Shown piece by piece: positions 8,368-17,932 of a DNA stretch of 64,000 nt (the first letter of the stretch is position 1; each line of letters opens with the position of its first letter). The stretch comes from Alphaproteobacteria bacterium (lineage in GTDB: Bacteria; Pseudomonadota; Alphaproteobacteria; SMXS01). Under the pieces are notes generated by a model, which saw nothing but the letters and a program-made list of their open reading frames with translations, made no database searches and was not told the DNA's origin. The stretch covers positions 180,990-244,989 of the forward strand of contig JANQQJ010000033.1 of the NCBI GenBank assembly GCA_028284945.1. Direction: 5' to 3'. Made by a program: the position numbers and the translations under genes.

Positions 8368-9806
8368 GTGAGGGCACCATTCTCGTTGCCGACGACGACC
8401 GTGCCATCCGTACGGTTTTAAACCAGGCATTGGGCCGCCAGGGTTATGACGTTCGGACCACCGGCAATGCGGCCACGCTGTGGAACTGGGTCTCGAACGG
8501 TGAGGGCGATCTTGTGATCACCGACGTGATCATGCCCGATGAAAGCGGGCTCGACCTGTTGCCCCGCATCCGCAAGCTGCGGGGCGATCTGCCGATCATC
8601 GTGATGAGCGCACACAATACGCTGAGCACAGCGCTGAAAGCGACTGAACGCGGTGCCCATGATTACCTTGCCAAGCCGTTTGATCTTTCCGAGCTCAGCA
8701 GCGTTGTCAGGCGCGCCCTTGCGCGGCCCAAACGATCTGATGCGGGTGATTCGCCGGGTGACGATGACGAAGAAATGCCGCTGGTTGGCCGGTCACCCGC
8801 CATGCAGGAGGTCTATCGGGTGCTGGCGCGGCTGGTTCCCACCGATCTGACCGTCATGATCATGGGCGAATCCGGCACCGGCAAAGAGCTGATCGCCCGG
8901 GCGCTTCATCAGTTCGGCAAACGCCGACATGGGCCGTTTGTGGCAATCAATATGGCGGCCATCCCGCGCGATCTGATCGAAAGCGAATTGTTCGGTCATG
9001 AAAAGGGCGCCTTTACAGGCGCAACCTCCCGCCACAGCGGCCGGTTCGAGCAGGCCCAGGGGGGCACGCTATTTCTGGATGAGATTGGCGATATGCCGCC
9101 AGAGGCGCAGACTCGTTTGCTAAGAGTATTGCAGGAAGGTGAATACACGACGGTGGGTGGCCGTGTTCCGATCCCCACCGATGTTCGAATAATCGCCGCA
9201 ACCAACCGCGACCTGCGACAGCAAATTCAGCAGGGGCTTTTCCGTGAAGACCTGTTTTATCGGCTTAACGTCGTGCCGCTGCGGCTGCCCGCGCTGCGGG
9301 AACGGCTGGATGATGTGCCTGATCTTGCGCGCCATTTTTTAACGCAGGCCGCACAGGAAGGACTGCCACAGAAATCGATCGATGCCCGTGCTCTCGAACG
9401 TCTGCAGGGCTACAACTGGCCCGGCAATGTGCGTGAGCTTGAAAATGTGATCAAACGGATCGCAGCGCTCTATTCCGAAGAGGTCATCGGCATTGAGGTT
9501 ATCGAGGTCGAACTTTCCGAGACCAGCCAGCCGGCAGCCGGTGAGGGGCCTGTCGTGGCAGATAATCTGTCCGGGGCTGTCGAAGCCCATCTAGAACGGT
9601 ACTTTGCCGCTCACGGCGACGGGTTGCCGCCGAAAGGCCTTTATGAGCGGGTGTTGAAGGAAATAGAGCGGCCGCTGCTGTCTATTGCCTTGGCGTCAAC
9701 CCGGGGCAATCAGATTCGCGCATCCGAACTGCTGGGCCTGAACCGCAATACACTGCGCAAGAAGATTCGCGAACTCGATATCCAGGTCACACGCGGCATC
9801 AAATAG
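8364..9806 (+). CDS. ntrC: nitrogen-regulation response regulator NtrC
   Basis: A sigma-54 activator of 480 residues. The receiver domain is residues 1-120, with an acidic pocket near D10-D12 and the phospho-acceptor D54 in [13 protein letters not shown]. The central AAA+ domain has Walker A GESGTGKE at 168-175, the sigma-54 contact loop GAFTGA at 215-220 and Walker [14 protein letters not shown]. The Fis-type helix-turn-helix near residues 445-475 reads [20 protein letters not shown]. It activates nitrogen-assimilation genes under ammonium limitation. The gap to ntrY is 92 bp and shows no convincing NtrC box. Confidence 0.96.
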   Translation: MSEGTILVADDDRAIRTVLNQALGRQGYDVRTTGNAATLWNWVSNGEGDLVITDVIMPDESGLDLLPRIRKLRGDLPIIVMSAHNTLSTALKATERGAHDYLAKPFDLSELSSVVRRALARPKRSDAGDSPGDDDEEMPLVGRSPAMQEVYRVLARLVPTDLTVMIMGESGTGKELIARALHQFGKRRHGPFVAINMAAIPRDLIESELFGHEKGAFTGATSRHSGRFEQAQGGTLFLDEIGDMPPEAQTRLLRVLQEGEYTTVGGRVPIPTDVRIIAATNRDLRQQIQQGLFREDLFYRLNVVPLRLPALRERLDDVPDLARHFLTQAAQEGLPQKSIDARALERLQGYNWPGNVRELENVIKRIAALYSEEVIGIEVIEVELSETSQPAAGEGPVVADNLSGAVEAHLERYFAAHGDGLPPKGLYERVLKEIERPLLSIALASTRGNQIRASELLGLNRNTLRKKIRELDIQVTRGIK

Positions 9807-9898
9807 CTGAAAATTGAAGTGATGCACTTTTGCAACAATGTGCTACGATCCCGTTCCGATCGTTGCTCATATAGCACGCATCAATAGAGACTGGGTGC

Positions 9899-12181
9899 AT
9901 GTCGAGCCTCTCTGAGACATCGAAATTGCCAGCGAACGACCCCCGGATACCCGAGAACTGGGCAACCCGTGCCCGGCGGAGCCGCGGCCTGCCGATTGTC
10001 CTTGCGGTGATCGCGGTATTGTGGGGCCTGGGCACATATCTGGTGCTTTCCAGCGAAGCCTTTGCCGAAAGCGGCAACCTCGCGGTCATTCTGATTTTCA
10101 GCAATCTGGCGCTTCTGACAGCGCTTGCGGTTCTGGTCACCCGGCGGTTCGTGCGCCTTTTGGTCGCGCGGCGGAGCGGAACGGCCGGGTCGCATCTTCA
10201 TGTTCGACTTGTCACGCTGTTGAGCCTGATTGCGATTATCCCGACGATCATTGTTGCGTTTTACTCAGCCTATGTCTTTGACGAAGGCTTCGAAGCCTGG
10301 TTCGGGGACGACGTCCGCGGGGCGGTCACCAATTCGGTTCAGATCGCAGAAGACTATGTCGAAGAGCACCGCAAGAGCTTCCCGCGTGACCTGTTTGACA
10401 TGGCGACCATGCTCAACCGCCGTGCGCCGCAATATCAGTTCGATAGCGCGGCCCTGCGCGAAGCTGTTGAAAACGAGGCGCGGGCGCATTCGTTTACCGA
10501 GGCCGTGGTGCTGTCAGGCAGCGGGGAGGTCGTGGTCCGCTATAATCTAGGCCTGACCGGCCAAGGCCTGATGGGGGTAACGACGTTACCCCGCCGGGCG
10601 CTGGAATCAGCAGCCTCCGGATTGGTTGTGCCGCTGATCGGCGATAATGAAGACAGTGTGCAGGCTTTAATCAAGCTGGATGGTTTTTTTGATCAATACC
10701 TCTATGCGAGCCGATCGCTCGACCTGGCGGTGTTGGAACAACTTGAGCGCACCAGAGCCCATGCTGCCTCCTATGCGGCGCTCGAAAGCGACAGGCAGTC
10801 GCGGCAGTTAACGCTCAATCTGATTTTTGTCGGTCTCGCGCTCGCGATGCTGATGGCCGCGGTTTCCGTTGGCATCTGGTTTGCCACGCGTATGATTACA
10901 CCGATCAGCGACCTTGTCCGGGCAGCCGAACGGGTGCGTGAGGGCGATCTGTCGTCGCGGGTTACCGAGGGCGAAACAGACGACGAGATCACGGTCCTCT
11001 CACGCACATTCAATCGTATGACCGAGCAGCTGCAAAGCCAGCGCAACGAACTGGTGGAAGCCAATGAACAGCTGGATCATCGCCGCCGCTTTACCGAGGC
11101 TGTATTGGAGGGGGTTAAGGTCGGTGTCATCGGTCTAAATGCCGACGGCGAAGTTGACCTGCCCAATAGTGCGGCGCTTTCCATTCTGAACGAGACCGAG
11201 GACAGTCTGAACGGCCGGCTATTGACCGAAGCAGTGCCGGAAGTCAGCGATCTGATGGCGAAAGCCGCGCGCAGCCCCAATGCCCTGGTTCAGGAAGAAC
11301 TGACGATTGTCCGCCTGGGCCAGCCCAGAAACCTTCTGGTGCGCGTATCGCCAGAGCGTGCCGAAGGCCGGATTACTGGATATGTCGCCACCTTCGACGA
11401 CATCACCGAACTGGCGGCTGCGCAGCGCACCGCTGCTTGGGCGGATGTCGCGCGGCGTATTGCCCATGAAATCAAGAATCCGTTAACGCCTATCCAGCTC
11501 TCGGCAGAACGGTTGAAGCGCAAATACAGGGGCGAAGTCGAAACCGATCCGGACGTCTTTAGCCAATGCACCGAGACGATCATCCGCCAGGTGGGGGATA
11601 TAAGGCGGATGGTTGATGAATTCTCCGGCTTTGCCCGCATGCCGGCACCGACATTCCGGCCCGAAGACCTGCGTGAGTTGACGCGCCAGACCCTGCTGTT
11701 CCTCGAAGTCTCGTCGCCGGACGTCGATTTTAGCTTCGAAGCACCCGAAGATCCGGTGATGGTGACCTGTGACGGTCGCCAGATCGCGCAGGCCATGACC
11801 AACATCATCAAGAACGCCATCGAGTCCATTCATGGCCGCAGGGTGCCCATCAGCGGTGAATTACCTCGTGGGATGATTTCCGTGTCACTCCACGAAGATG
11901 AAGAGCGGGTTGTCGTTCGGGTGGTAGACAACGGATTGGGCCTGCCCAAGGAACAGCGTGACAGGCTGACCGAACCCTATGTGACGACCCGCGAGAAAGG
12001 GACCGGGCTTGGCCTCGCCATCGTCAAGAAGATCATGGGCGATCATGGTGGTGAATTGGTTCTGCACGATCGTGCCGAGGGGGGCGCGCAGGCAGAACTG
12101 GTGTTCTCCAATGCCCACCTGAATGCTTTGGCAGAGGGCGCTGACGGCAAGACAACGGCCGCGGCCCATGCAGCGGAGTAA
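9899..12181 (+). CDS. ntrY: membrane nitrogen sensor histidine kinase NtrY
   Basis: A 760-residue inner-membrane sensor. Hydrophobic segments lie near residues 31-50, 62-82 and 104-125, then a periplasmic or loop region, then a further membrane helix near 304-330. A HAMP linker follows (ITPISDLVRAAERVREGDLSSRV), then a PAS domain (about 395-500), the phospho-acceptor H523 in [20 protein letters not shown], and the ATPase with IIKNAIESI, RVVDNGLGLP and GTGLGLAIVKKIMGDHGG. In alphaproteobacteria NtrY pairs with NtrX and links to nitrogen, redox and envelope control. It has its own 92-bp upstream gap, so it may have a separate promoter from ntrBC. Confidence 0.95.
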   Translation: MSSLSETSKLPANDPRIPENWATRARRSRGLPIVLAVIAVLWGLGTYLVLSSEAFAESGNLAVILIFSNLALLTALAVLVTRRFVRLLVARRSGTAGSHLHVRLVTLLSLIAIIPTIIVAFYSAYVFDEGFEAWFGDDVRGAVTNSVQIAEDYVEEHRKSFPRDLFDMATMLNRRAPQYQFDSAALREAVENEARAHSFTEAVVLSGSGEVVVRYNLGLTGQGLMGVTTLPRRALESAASGLVVPLIGDNEDSVQALIKLDGFFDQYLYASRSLDLAVLEQLERTRAHAASYAALESDRQSRQLTLNLIFVGLALAMLMAAVSVGIWFATRMITPISDLVRAAERVREGDLSSRVTEGETDDEITVLSRTFNRMTEQLQSQRNELVEANEQLDHRRRFTEAVLEGVKVGVIGLNADGEVDLPNSAALSILNETEDSLNGRLLTEAVPEVSDLMAKAARSPNALVQEELTIVRLGQPRNLLVRVSPERAEGRITGYVATFDDITELAAAQRTAAWADVARRIAHEIKNPLTPIQLSAERLKRKYRGEVETDPDVFSQCTETIIRQVGDIRRMVDEFSGFARMPAPTFRPEDLRELTRQTLLFLEVSSPDVDFSFEAPEDPVMVTCDGRQIAQAMTNIIKNAIESIHGRRVPISGELPRGMISVSLHEDEERVVVRVVDNGLGLPKEQRDRLTEPYVTTREKGTGLGLAIVKKIMGDHGGELVLHDRAEGGAQAELVFSNAHLNALAEGADGKTTAAAHAAE

Positions 12182-12191
12182 CTAAACCCTT

Positions 12192-13598
12192 ATGTCGATA
12201 GATATCCTGATCGTTGATGATGAAGCCGATATTCGGGACCTGGTAGCAGGTCTACTGGATGACGAAGGCTACGAGACCCGCACCGCAGCGGACAGCGACG
12301 GGGCGCTGGCTGAGATCGAAAGCCGAAGGCCCAGCCTCGTGATTCTGGACATCTGGCTTCAGGGCAGCCGGCTGGACGGTCTGGAACTGCTCGATTTCAT
12401 TCACCGGGATCATCCTGGCGTGCCGGTCATCATCATCAGCGGCCACGGCAATATTGAAACGGCGGTCTCGGCCATTAAACGCGGGGCATTCAACTTCATC
12501 GAAAAGCCGTTTGAGTCAGACCACCTGCTTGCGCTTGTCGAAGCGGCGACCGAAACGGTGCGTCTTCGACGGGAAAACGAAGAGCTCCGGTCAAGGACCA
12601 TGCCCACCGACGAGTTGATTGGTATGTCGCCGGCAATTAACGCCGTGCGCCAGACCATCGAACGGGTTGGATCAGCCAATAGCAGGGTGCTGATTTCCGG
12701 CCCCACAGGCAGCGGCAAAGAGGTGGTCGCTCGCCAGATTCACCGGCTTTCTGCCCGGTCAAACGCGCCTTTTGTGGTTGTCAACGCCGCCAATATTGCG
12801 CCGGACCGCATGGAAGTAGAGCTTTTCGGCATCGAACGCGTGCGGCCCGGACAACCGCAGGGGCGCAAGATCGGACTGTTTGAGCAGGCGCATGGCGGCA
12901 CGTTGTTGCTTGATGAAGTCGGCGACATGCCGGTTGAAACGCAGAACAAGATCCTGCGGGTTCTGGTCGACCAGACATTCGAGCGAGTCGAAGGAAACCG
13001 GCGCGTTCAGGTCGATGTCCGGGTGATGAGCACCACGAGCCGCGATCTTGGGCCATTGATCGAATCAGGCGAGTTTCGTGAGGATCTGTACCACCGGCTT
13101 AATGTCGTGCCGATTGATGTGCCGCCACTGGCCGCCCGGCCGGACGATATTCCTGATCTCGTAGAATACTTCGTCAGCGCCCTGAGCGACGCGAGCGGCC
13201 TTACCAGGCATGACATCGGGGACGACGTTATCGCCGCTCTTCAGGCCTATGAGTGGCCGGGCAATGTGCGTCAACTGCGCAATGTCATTGAACGCATGTT
13301 GATTCTGGCGGCCGACGACGTTCTTGATCAGATCAATGCGAATATGCTGCCTTCTGAAATCAACGGGCACAGTGCGGGTACGCTGCTGGCAGGTTTGGGC
13401 GAGGGGATCATGTCGGCGCCTCTGCGGGATGCCCGCGAGTCTTTCGAGCGTCAGTATTTGCAGGCCCAGATCGCACGCTTTGGCGGCAATATTTCGCGTA
13501 CGGCATCATTTGTCGGCATGGAGAGGTCGGCGCTTCACCGCAAACTTAAGTCACTTGGTCTGCAGGGCGACCGTACGACAGAGCCAGGTGGCGACTGA
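12192..13598 (+). CDS. ntrX: response regulator NtrX
   Basis: A 468-residue NtrC-family regulator. The receiver has the phospho-acceptor D53 (SLVILDIWL). The AAA+ domain has Walker A GPTGSGKE at 170-177 and Walker B GGTLLLDEVGDMP. The C-terminal Fis-type HTH is GGNISRTASFVGMERSALHRKL. The sigma-54 contact loop GAFTGA is missing: after ELFG the sequence runs IERVRPGQPQGRKIG (214-228). This fits known alphaproteobacterial NtrX proteins, which act on sigma-70-type promoters or as repressors. The stop shares one base with the trkA start. Confidence 0.95.
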   Translation: MSIDILIVDDEADIRDLVAGLLDDEGYETRTAADSDGALAEIESRRPSLVILDIWLQGSRLDGLELLDFIHRDHPGVPVIIISGHGNIETAVSAIKRGAFNFIEKPFESDHLLALVEAATETVRLRRENEELRSRTMPTDELIGMSPAINAVRQTIERVGSANSRVLISGPTGSGKEVVARQIHRLSARSNAPFVVVNAANIAPDRMEVELFGIERVRPGQPQGRKIGLFEQAHGGTLLLDEVGDMPVETQNKILRVLVDQTFERVEGNRRVQVDVRVMSTTSRDLGPLIESGEFREDLYHRLNVVPIDVPPLAARPDDIPDLVEYFVSALSDASGLTRHDIGDDVIAALQAYEWPGNVRQLRNVIERMLILAADDVLDQINANMLPSEINGHSAGTLLAGLGEGIMSAPLRDARESFERQYLQAQIARFGGNISRTASFVGMERSALHRKLKSLGLQGDRTTEPGGD

Positions 13599-14974
13599 TG
13601 CGGATTATTATCTGTGGCGCCGGTCAGGTTGGCTCGTCAATTGCCAAACAGCTCGCCGATGAACATAACGATGTCGTGGTGATTGACTGGTCGGCTGAAC
13701 TGGTCGACCGCATCGCAACCTCCCTGGATGTGCAGGGCGTCGTCGGGCACGCCTCGCACCCCGATGTCCTGGAAGCCGCCGGCGCGCCGACTGCCGACAT
13801 GGTTATTGCGGCGACCTTGTCTGACGAGGTCAATATGGTGGCCTGCCAAGTTGCCCATTCCCTGTTCAACGTGCCGACCAAGATTGCCCGCATTCGAACA
13901 CAGGAATACCTGGAACCAATCTGGCGTGACCTGTTCAGCCAGGACAACATGCCGATTGACGTGATTATTTCTCCGGAGCACGAGGTGGCCCGCGCGATCA
14001 TGCGGCGGATCGACGCGCCTGGCGCGTTCGAGGTTGTGCCCTTTGCCGATGAACAGGTTTTGGTCCTTGGCATCTCCATCACAGACGATTGTCCGATTAT
14101 CGAAACGCCACTGTCCCAGCTGACAGAGCTGTTTCCGCAACTGAATATCAGAGTTCTCGGTATCCATCGCGGTGACAGAACCATTGTTCCTGAGCCCGAG
14201 GACATGATCCTGCCGGGCGATGACGTTTATGTGGTGACGGAAACTGGGCAGCGCGCCCGGGCCCTTTCCGCGTTTGGTCACGATGAACCGGAAGCGCGCC
14301 GCATCATTATCGTCGGCGGCGGCAATGTCGGGTTGTTTCTAGCCCAGTACCTCGAAGAACACCCCTCAAGCACCAACGTCAAGATCATTGAGGCATCCGA
14401 GGCCCGGGCGCTGGAGATTGCCGATGAGGTCAATTCAACCATCGTCTTGAATGGTGACGCGCTGGACCGCGAAATCCTTCTTGAAGCCGGTGTCGACATG
14501 GCCGATATGCTGATCGCGATCGCCAATGATGACGAGGTGAACATCCTGTCGTCACTGCTGGCCAAGCGGGAAGGGTGCGACCGGGTTATCACTCTGGTCA
14601 ATAATCGCGCTTATGGGCCGCTGATGTCGTCTCTGGGTGTCGATGTTTATATCGACCCACGCGCCACGACAGTATCGACAATCCTGCAGCATGTGCGGCG
14701 CGGGCGCATTCGCGGGTTGCACTCTTTGGTCGATGCGCGCGCAGAGTTGATCGAGGCAGAAGCGCTTGAAACCTTGGATGTGCTCGACACACCGCTGCGG
14801 GAGATGAATGTTCCTGACGGCATCTTGTTTGGCGCCATTGTCCGGGGTGAGGATGTGATCATTCCCCGGGGCGATACGGTGATTAAGGCGCGCGACCGCG
14901 TGATTATTTTTGCCCTGGCGGAGCAGATCAAACGCGTTGAGCAGATGTTCTCCGTTCAACTTGAGTACTTTTAG
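13598..14974 (+). CDS. trkA: Trk potassium uptake peripheral protein TrkA
   Basis: A cytosolic NAD(H)-binding regulator of the TrkH channel. It has 458 residues with two tandem RCK units. The first Rossmann motif is IICGAGQVGSSIAKQL at the N-terminus, and the second is IIVGGGNVGLFLAQYL near residue 235. Each is followed by a TrkA_C domain, the last ending MNVPDGILFGAIVRGEDVI. It lies in the classical alphaproteobacterial position after ntrX, with trkH 26 bp downstream. Confidence 0.95.
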   Translation: MRIIICGAGQVGSSIAKQLADEHNDVVVIDWSAELVDRIATSLDVQGVVGHASHPDVLEAAGAPTADMVIAATLSDEVNMVACQVAHSLFNVPTKIARIRTQEYLEPIWRDLFSQDNMPIDVIISPEHEVARAIMRRIDAPGAFEVVPFADEQVLVLGISITDDCPIIETPLSQLTELFPQLNIRVLGIHRGDRTIVPEPEDMILPGDDVYVVTETGQRARALSAFGHDEPEARRIIIVGGGNVGLFLAQYLEEHPSSTNVKIIEASEARALEIADEVNSTIVLNGDALDREILLEAGVDMADMLIAIANDDEVNILSSLLAKREGCDRVITLVNNRAYGPLMSSLGVDVYIDPRATTVSTILQHVRRGRIRGLHSLVDARAELIEAEALETLDVLDTPLREMNVPDGILFGAIVRGEDVIIPRGDTVIKARDRVIIFALAEQIKRVEQMFSVQLEYF

Positions 14975-15000
14975 TCCCCGGCAGCGCCAGGGCACCGGTT

Positions 15001-16464
15001 ATGCGCTACACCACCTGTATCATCAGCCTGTGCTGGCTGTTTCTTATCGCAGCCGGGGCGATGGTGCTGACCGCAGTGCTGGGATTTCTTCTGGACGAAG
15101 CGCAGGTCGCCATCGACTTTCTGGCCGGAGCGGTGCCTGCCGTTTTTGTCGGAGGCGCCACGCTTTTCACCATGCGCGGCCTTGTGCAACGCCCCGCGCG
15201 CCGGGATCTCATTCTGACACCGGCGCTTGCCTGGGTTCTGGTTCCTTTTGCCGCATCGCCGCCGCTTCTGCTCGCCTATCCTGAGTGGGATCTGACACGG
15301 GCCTATTTTGAAACCGTCTCTGGGCTAACCACCACAGGCGCAACGGTTTTTGCCAATCTTGATGCCGTGCCACAAACCATCATTTTCTGGCGCGCGCTGC
15401 TTCAGTGGCTGGGCGGTTTCGCGACCATTGCGATGATGATCGCCGTGTTCCCGCTGTTGAACATTGGCGGCATGGGGTTGTTCAACAATCAACTGCCGCA
15501 TGGCGAGGGGGAGATCGTCACCGACCGGGTTCGTGGTGTTCTTCGGTCCTTGTGGACGGTCTATACCGGACTGACCCTGGTCTGCATGCTGCTGTTGTGG
15601 ATGACGGGTATTCCCACACTGGATGGCATTTGTTTGGCGTTAAGCACCTTGTCTACGGGTGGCTTTATGCCCCGAGAGGGCAGCCTGCTGGTCTATGACA
15701 ATCCAGTGGCGGAAGTGATCCTGATCCCGTTCATGCTGGCAGGAGCGATCAATTTCTCGCTTCATTGGGCGGCACTTTATGGCCGCGGCATTCACTATCT
15801 GAAGGACCCTGAGGTAAAGCGCCTGTTGCGGTTCAGCCTTATTGCCGGCGTGCTGATGACAATGGCGCTGGGTTTTGGTCTCGGTTCAGGGTCCGGTTTG
15901 TCGTTTTCAGAAAGTCTTCGGTCCGGCCTGTTCGTCGCGGTTTCGATGCTGAGCACGACCGGGTTCATGACCGGGGAGGAGGGGGCATTTCCTCTCTCTC
16001 CGGCACTGCTTGTGATGCCGTTAATCCTGTTGGGCGGATGCACCGGATCAACGGCGGGTGGCCTCAAGCAGATGCGCATTCGCATCTTGATCAAGCATGG
16101 GGAGCGCGAGTTTGCACGGCTGATTCATCCGCATGAGGTGGTGCGGAAGTCTTATGCCCGCAAAGTCGTGTCGGATGACGCCATGGCCGCGGCATGGGCA
16201 TTCTTTATCGTATTTATTCTGGCGCTGTGCGGCATCACCCTGGTGCTTGCAGCAACAGGGCTTGACCTTCATACCGCGATTGCTGCCGCCACAGCAGCCA
16301 TGAGCAATACCGGACCGGCGCTAACCCTGATCGATGCATCGGCAGCGGGCTATCATGCTGTATCCGATGCCGCGTTGTGGGTTCTTTCACTGGCGATGAT
16401 GCTGGGACGGCTTGAAGTTCTGCCGCTACTGATACTGTTGTCGCCGATTTTCTGGCGAGGTTAG
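15001..16464 (+). CDS. trkH: Trk potassium transporter membrane subunit TrkH
   Basis: A 487-residue polytopic channel-like subunit with about ten membrane helices and four pore-loop repeats. Recognisable pore filters include VSGLTTTGATVF, LSTLSTGGFMP, VSMLSTTGFMTG and AMSNTGPALT, the fourfold T-x-G pattern of the Trk/Ktr/HKT superfamily. The GGCTGSTAGGLKQMR loop near residue 345 is also typical. It works with TrkA encoded just upstream. The 3' end overlaps the convergent secreted-repeat gene by 4 bp. Confidence 0.95.
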   Translation: MRYTTCIISLCWLFLIAAGAMVLTAVLGFLLDEAQVAIDFLAGAVPAVFVGGATLFTMRGLVQRPARRDLILTPALAWVLVPFAASPPLLLAYPEWDLTRAYFETVSGLTTTGATVFANLDAVPQTIIFWRALLQWLGGFATIAMMIAVFPLLNIGGMGLFNNQLPHGEGEIVTDRVRGVLRSLWTVYTGLTLVCMLLLWMTGIPTLDGICLALSTLSTGGFMPREGSLLVYDNPVAEVILIPFMLAGAINFSLHWAALYGRGIHYLKDPEVKRLLRFSLIAGVLMTMALGFGLGSGSGLSFSESLRSGLFVAVSMLSTTGFMTGEEGAFPLSPALLVMPLILLGGCTGSTAGGLKQMRIRILIKHGEREFARLIHPHEVVRKSYARKVVSDDAMAAAWAFFIVFILALCGITLVLAATGLDLHTAIAAATAAMSNTGPALTLIDASAAGYHAVSDAALWVLSLAMMLGRLEVLPLLILLSPIFWRG

Positions 16465-16871
16465 CGGAGCGACAAGGCCTCCGTTACACGCGATGCCGTA
16501 ACACCCGGGTGCGTGTGATAAGTGCCGCTGTCATGAAAGCTACGGCGGACATTGCCGCTGCTGAGCAGCCGGGCCGCGGCATCCACGTGCATTCGCGTAT
16601 CACCCGGATGCGTGTGATATGACCCACTCTTGTGGAGATGGTCGCGAATACCGCCGCCAGTAAGCAGGCGGATGGCTGCCGCGATGCGGTCTTCTGGCGT
16701 TTCCGGATGTGCCATCGGGCGGGAAGGGCCCAGCCAGCGGGCGACTACAGCGTCTGCATTTTGCAACGCCTCTTTAGAAAACGTTATTAGATCTGCCTTG
16801 GCAGGCGCGGTATGCGATGCGCTCACCAAGATAAAGGTAAATACTACGGCGAGTTTTCTAGGTGATGGCAC
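16461..16871 (-). CDS. secreted mini-protein with two 33-residue YHTHPG repeats (unknown family, paralogue 1)
   Basis: A 136-residue protein with a signal peptide (KLAVVFTFILVSASHTAPAKA, cleavage near residue 27). Residues 44-53 read ARWLGPSRPM, followed by a PETPEDR stretch. Two exact-length tandem repeats occupy 63-95 and 96-128. Both have AAxRLL near the start, a glycine turn, an Arg, then HxSG-x-YHTHPG. The neighbouring gene at 17146-17457 shares ARWLGPSRPM at the same residue numbers and has a single copy of the repeat. I recognise no known domain. Many His residues raise the possibility of metal binding, which is only an inference. It is convergent with trkH. Confidence 0.7.
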   Translation of the reverse strand: MPSPRKLAVVFTFILVSASHTAPAKADLITFSKEALQNADAVVARWLGPSRPMAHPETPEDRIAAAIRLLTGGGIRDHLHKSGSYHTHPGDTRMHVDAAARLLSSGNVRRSFHDSGTYHTHPGVTASRVTEALSLR

Positions 16872-17145
16872 GGGAACTACCGATAGACCTTAAGCAAAGC
16901 AGCGCTCTATTCGGCGCATCGATAGTTGAAGATTACTGTTAGGTCGCGAAGCGAGCCATTACCGCTGCCGTATAAACAGGAACACTGATGAATTTGAATG
17001 TTAGGATGGAGAGGGTCCGAACAGCCCGCTACTTTTTTGGATTGCCATGCCAAAGTGTGAGGCCCTGGTGCGAAGAAACACCGGGGTCGTCAAACTTCGT
17101 CATACGGTTTGATGAGGAGAGGGCTATTGACCACTCCCTGAGTGG
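16872..17145. other. intergenic region between the two secreted-repeat paralogues
   Basis: This 274-bp region has no credible ORF. Two weak dyads are visible. CCACTC-CCT-GAGTGG at 17131-17145 abuts the stop of the upstream minus-strand gene. CCCTGGTG with CACCGGGG lies near 17063-17086. Neither is followed by a strong T-run on the minus strand, so termination is uncertain. The promoter for the 136-residue gene should lie near 16880-16960 but no clear hexamers stand out. Confidence 0.4.
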
Positions 17146-17457
17146 CTAGCGGACGGCTCTCGTCTCCGCGACCTGCCGCTGAACATCACTGGGCTGGGTA
17201 TGATAACCACCGCTGCCGTCAAAGTCGTCACGCTGACCGCCGCTGATGATCAGGCGAATGGCCGCTGCGACACGCTCCTCAGCGGTTTCAGCCGGGTCCA
17301 TCGGACGTGAGGGGCCCAGCCAGCGGGCCGCAAGCTCGCTAACGCTACCAGCTGCACTTGCGTTGACCGTCAAGGGTTCAGCGGATACCTGAACAGTACC
17401 GACGACACTAAGTACTGCTGCAACCATCAGCGTCCGAATATTACAAATTTTATGCAT
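17146..17457 (-). CDS. secreted mini-protein with one 33-residue repeat (unknown family, paralogue 2)
   Basis: A 103-residue protein with a signal peptide (IRTLMVAAVLSVVGTVQVSA, cleavage near residue 26). It shares with the 136-residue neighbour the core AARWLGPSRPM at residues 43-53, an acidic-rich ETAEER stretch, and one repeat (63-95) that contains AAAIRL, SGGQRD and SGGYHTQPSD. The second repeat of the paralogue is missing, and HTHPG has become HTQPS. The start at 17457 is chosen because the longer frame to 17517 would put 20 polar residues before the signal peptide. Function unknown. Conservation of both copies side by side suggests a recent duplication. Confidence 0.65.
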   Translation of the reverse strand: MHKICNIRTLMVAAVLSVVGTVQVSAEPLTVNASAAGSVSELAARWLGPSRPMDPAETAEERVAAAIRLIISGGQRDDFDGSGGYHTQPSDVQRQVAETRAVR

Positions 17458-17586
17458 TTCTTTCACAGCCCAAGTTTGTGAACTGCAACCTAGGAGTAAC
17501 TGAGCCTCGAATACCAATATTTTTATTTAGATAAACTTTGAAATAAGGAACCTTTCAATCCGGCCTTGTCCCGGGACGAAAATGAC

Positions 17587-17602
17587 ACCATTTTCAAATG
17601 GT
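17587..17602. promoter_or_regulatory. 16-bp dyad in the hfq leader region
   Basis: A perfect inverted repeat ACCATTT-TC-AAATGGT, about 50 bp before the hfq start. It could be a protein operator, or a small hairpin in the hfq 5' leader. The surrounding 17518-17651 is AT-rich and is the only candidate promoter region for hfq. Confidence 0.35.
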
Positions 17603-17651
17603 CTAGGAGCTCCATTCCAGACTCGGCGCAGAACCAAGAAGGAAAACCCCC

Positions 17652-17930
17652 ATGGCTTCCGAGCGGTCCCAAAATGTTCAGGACGTGTTTCTCAATCATG
17701 TGCGTAAGGAAAAAACGCCGGTAACCGTCTTCCTGATGAACGGTGTGAAGCTGCAGGGCGTGATCACCTGGTTTGATAATTTCTGTATACTGTTGCGGCG
17801 CGATCGGCATTCGCAGCTGGTCTACAAACATGCGATTTCGACGGTCATGCCTTCGGTCCCGGTTCAGTTATTCGAACCGGAGAATCCTGCAGATGGCGAT
17901 ATGGACGTTGAGGTCCAGGCCGGAGAGTAA
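17652..17930 (+). CDS. hfq: RNA chaperone Hfq
   Basis: A 92-residue Sm-like protein that forms hexameric rings and pairs small RNAs with mRNAs. The Sm1 motif runs through [20 protein letters not shown] with the following FCILLRR. Sm2 is the canonical [11 protein letters not shown]. The N-terminal [18 protein letters not shown] is typical. It has a short acidic tail. hflX starts 2 bp after its stop, as in most alphaproteobacteria. Confidence 0.98.
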   Translation: MASERSQNVQDVFLNHVRKEKTPVTVFLMNGVKLQGVITWFDNFCILLRRDRHSQLVYKHAISTVMPSVPVQLFEPENPADGDMDVEVQAGE

Positions 17931-17932
17931 AC

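Noticed and set aside
9807..9898. TGCAC and GTGCT halves before ntrY, like an NtrC box or sigma-54 promoter
   Set aside because: The spacing between halves (12 bp) and the missing GG/GC at -24/-12 do not fit either consensus.
16461..16871. HTHPG resembling the JAMM metalloprotease motif
   Set aside because: It occurs within a short tandem repeat and lacks the Glu and the distal Ser/Asp of JAMM domains.
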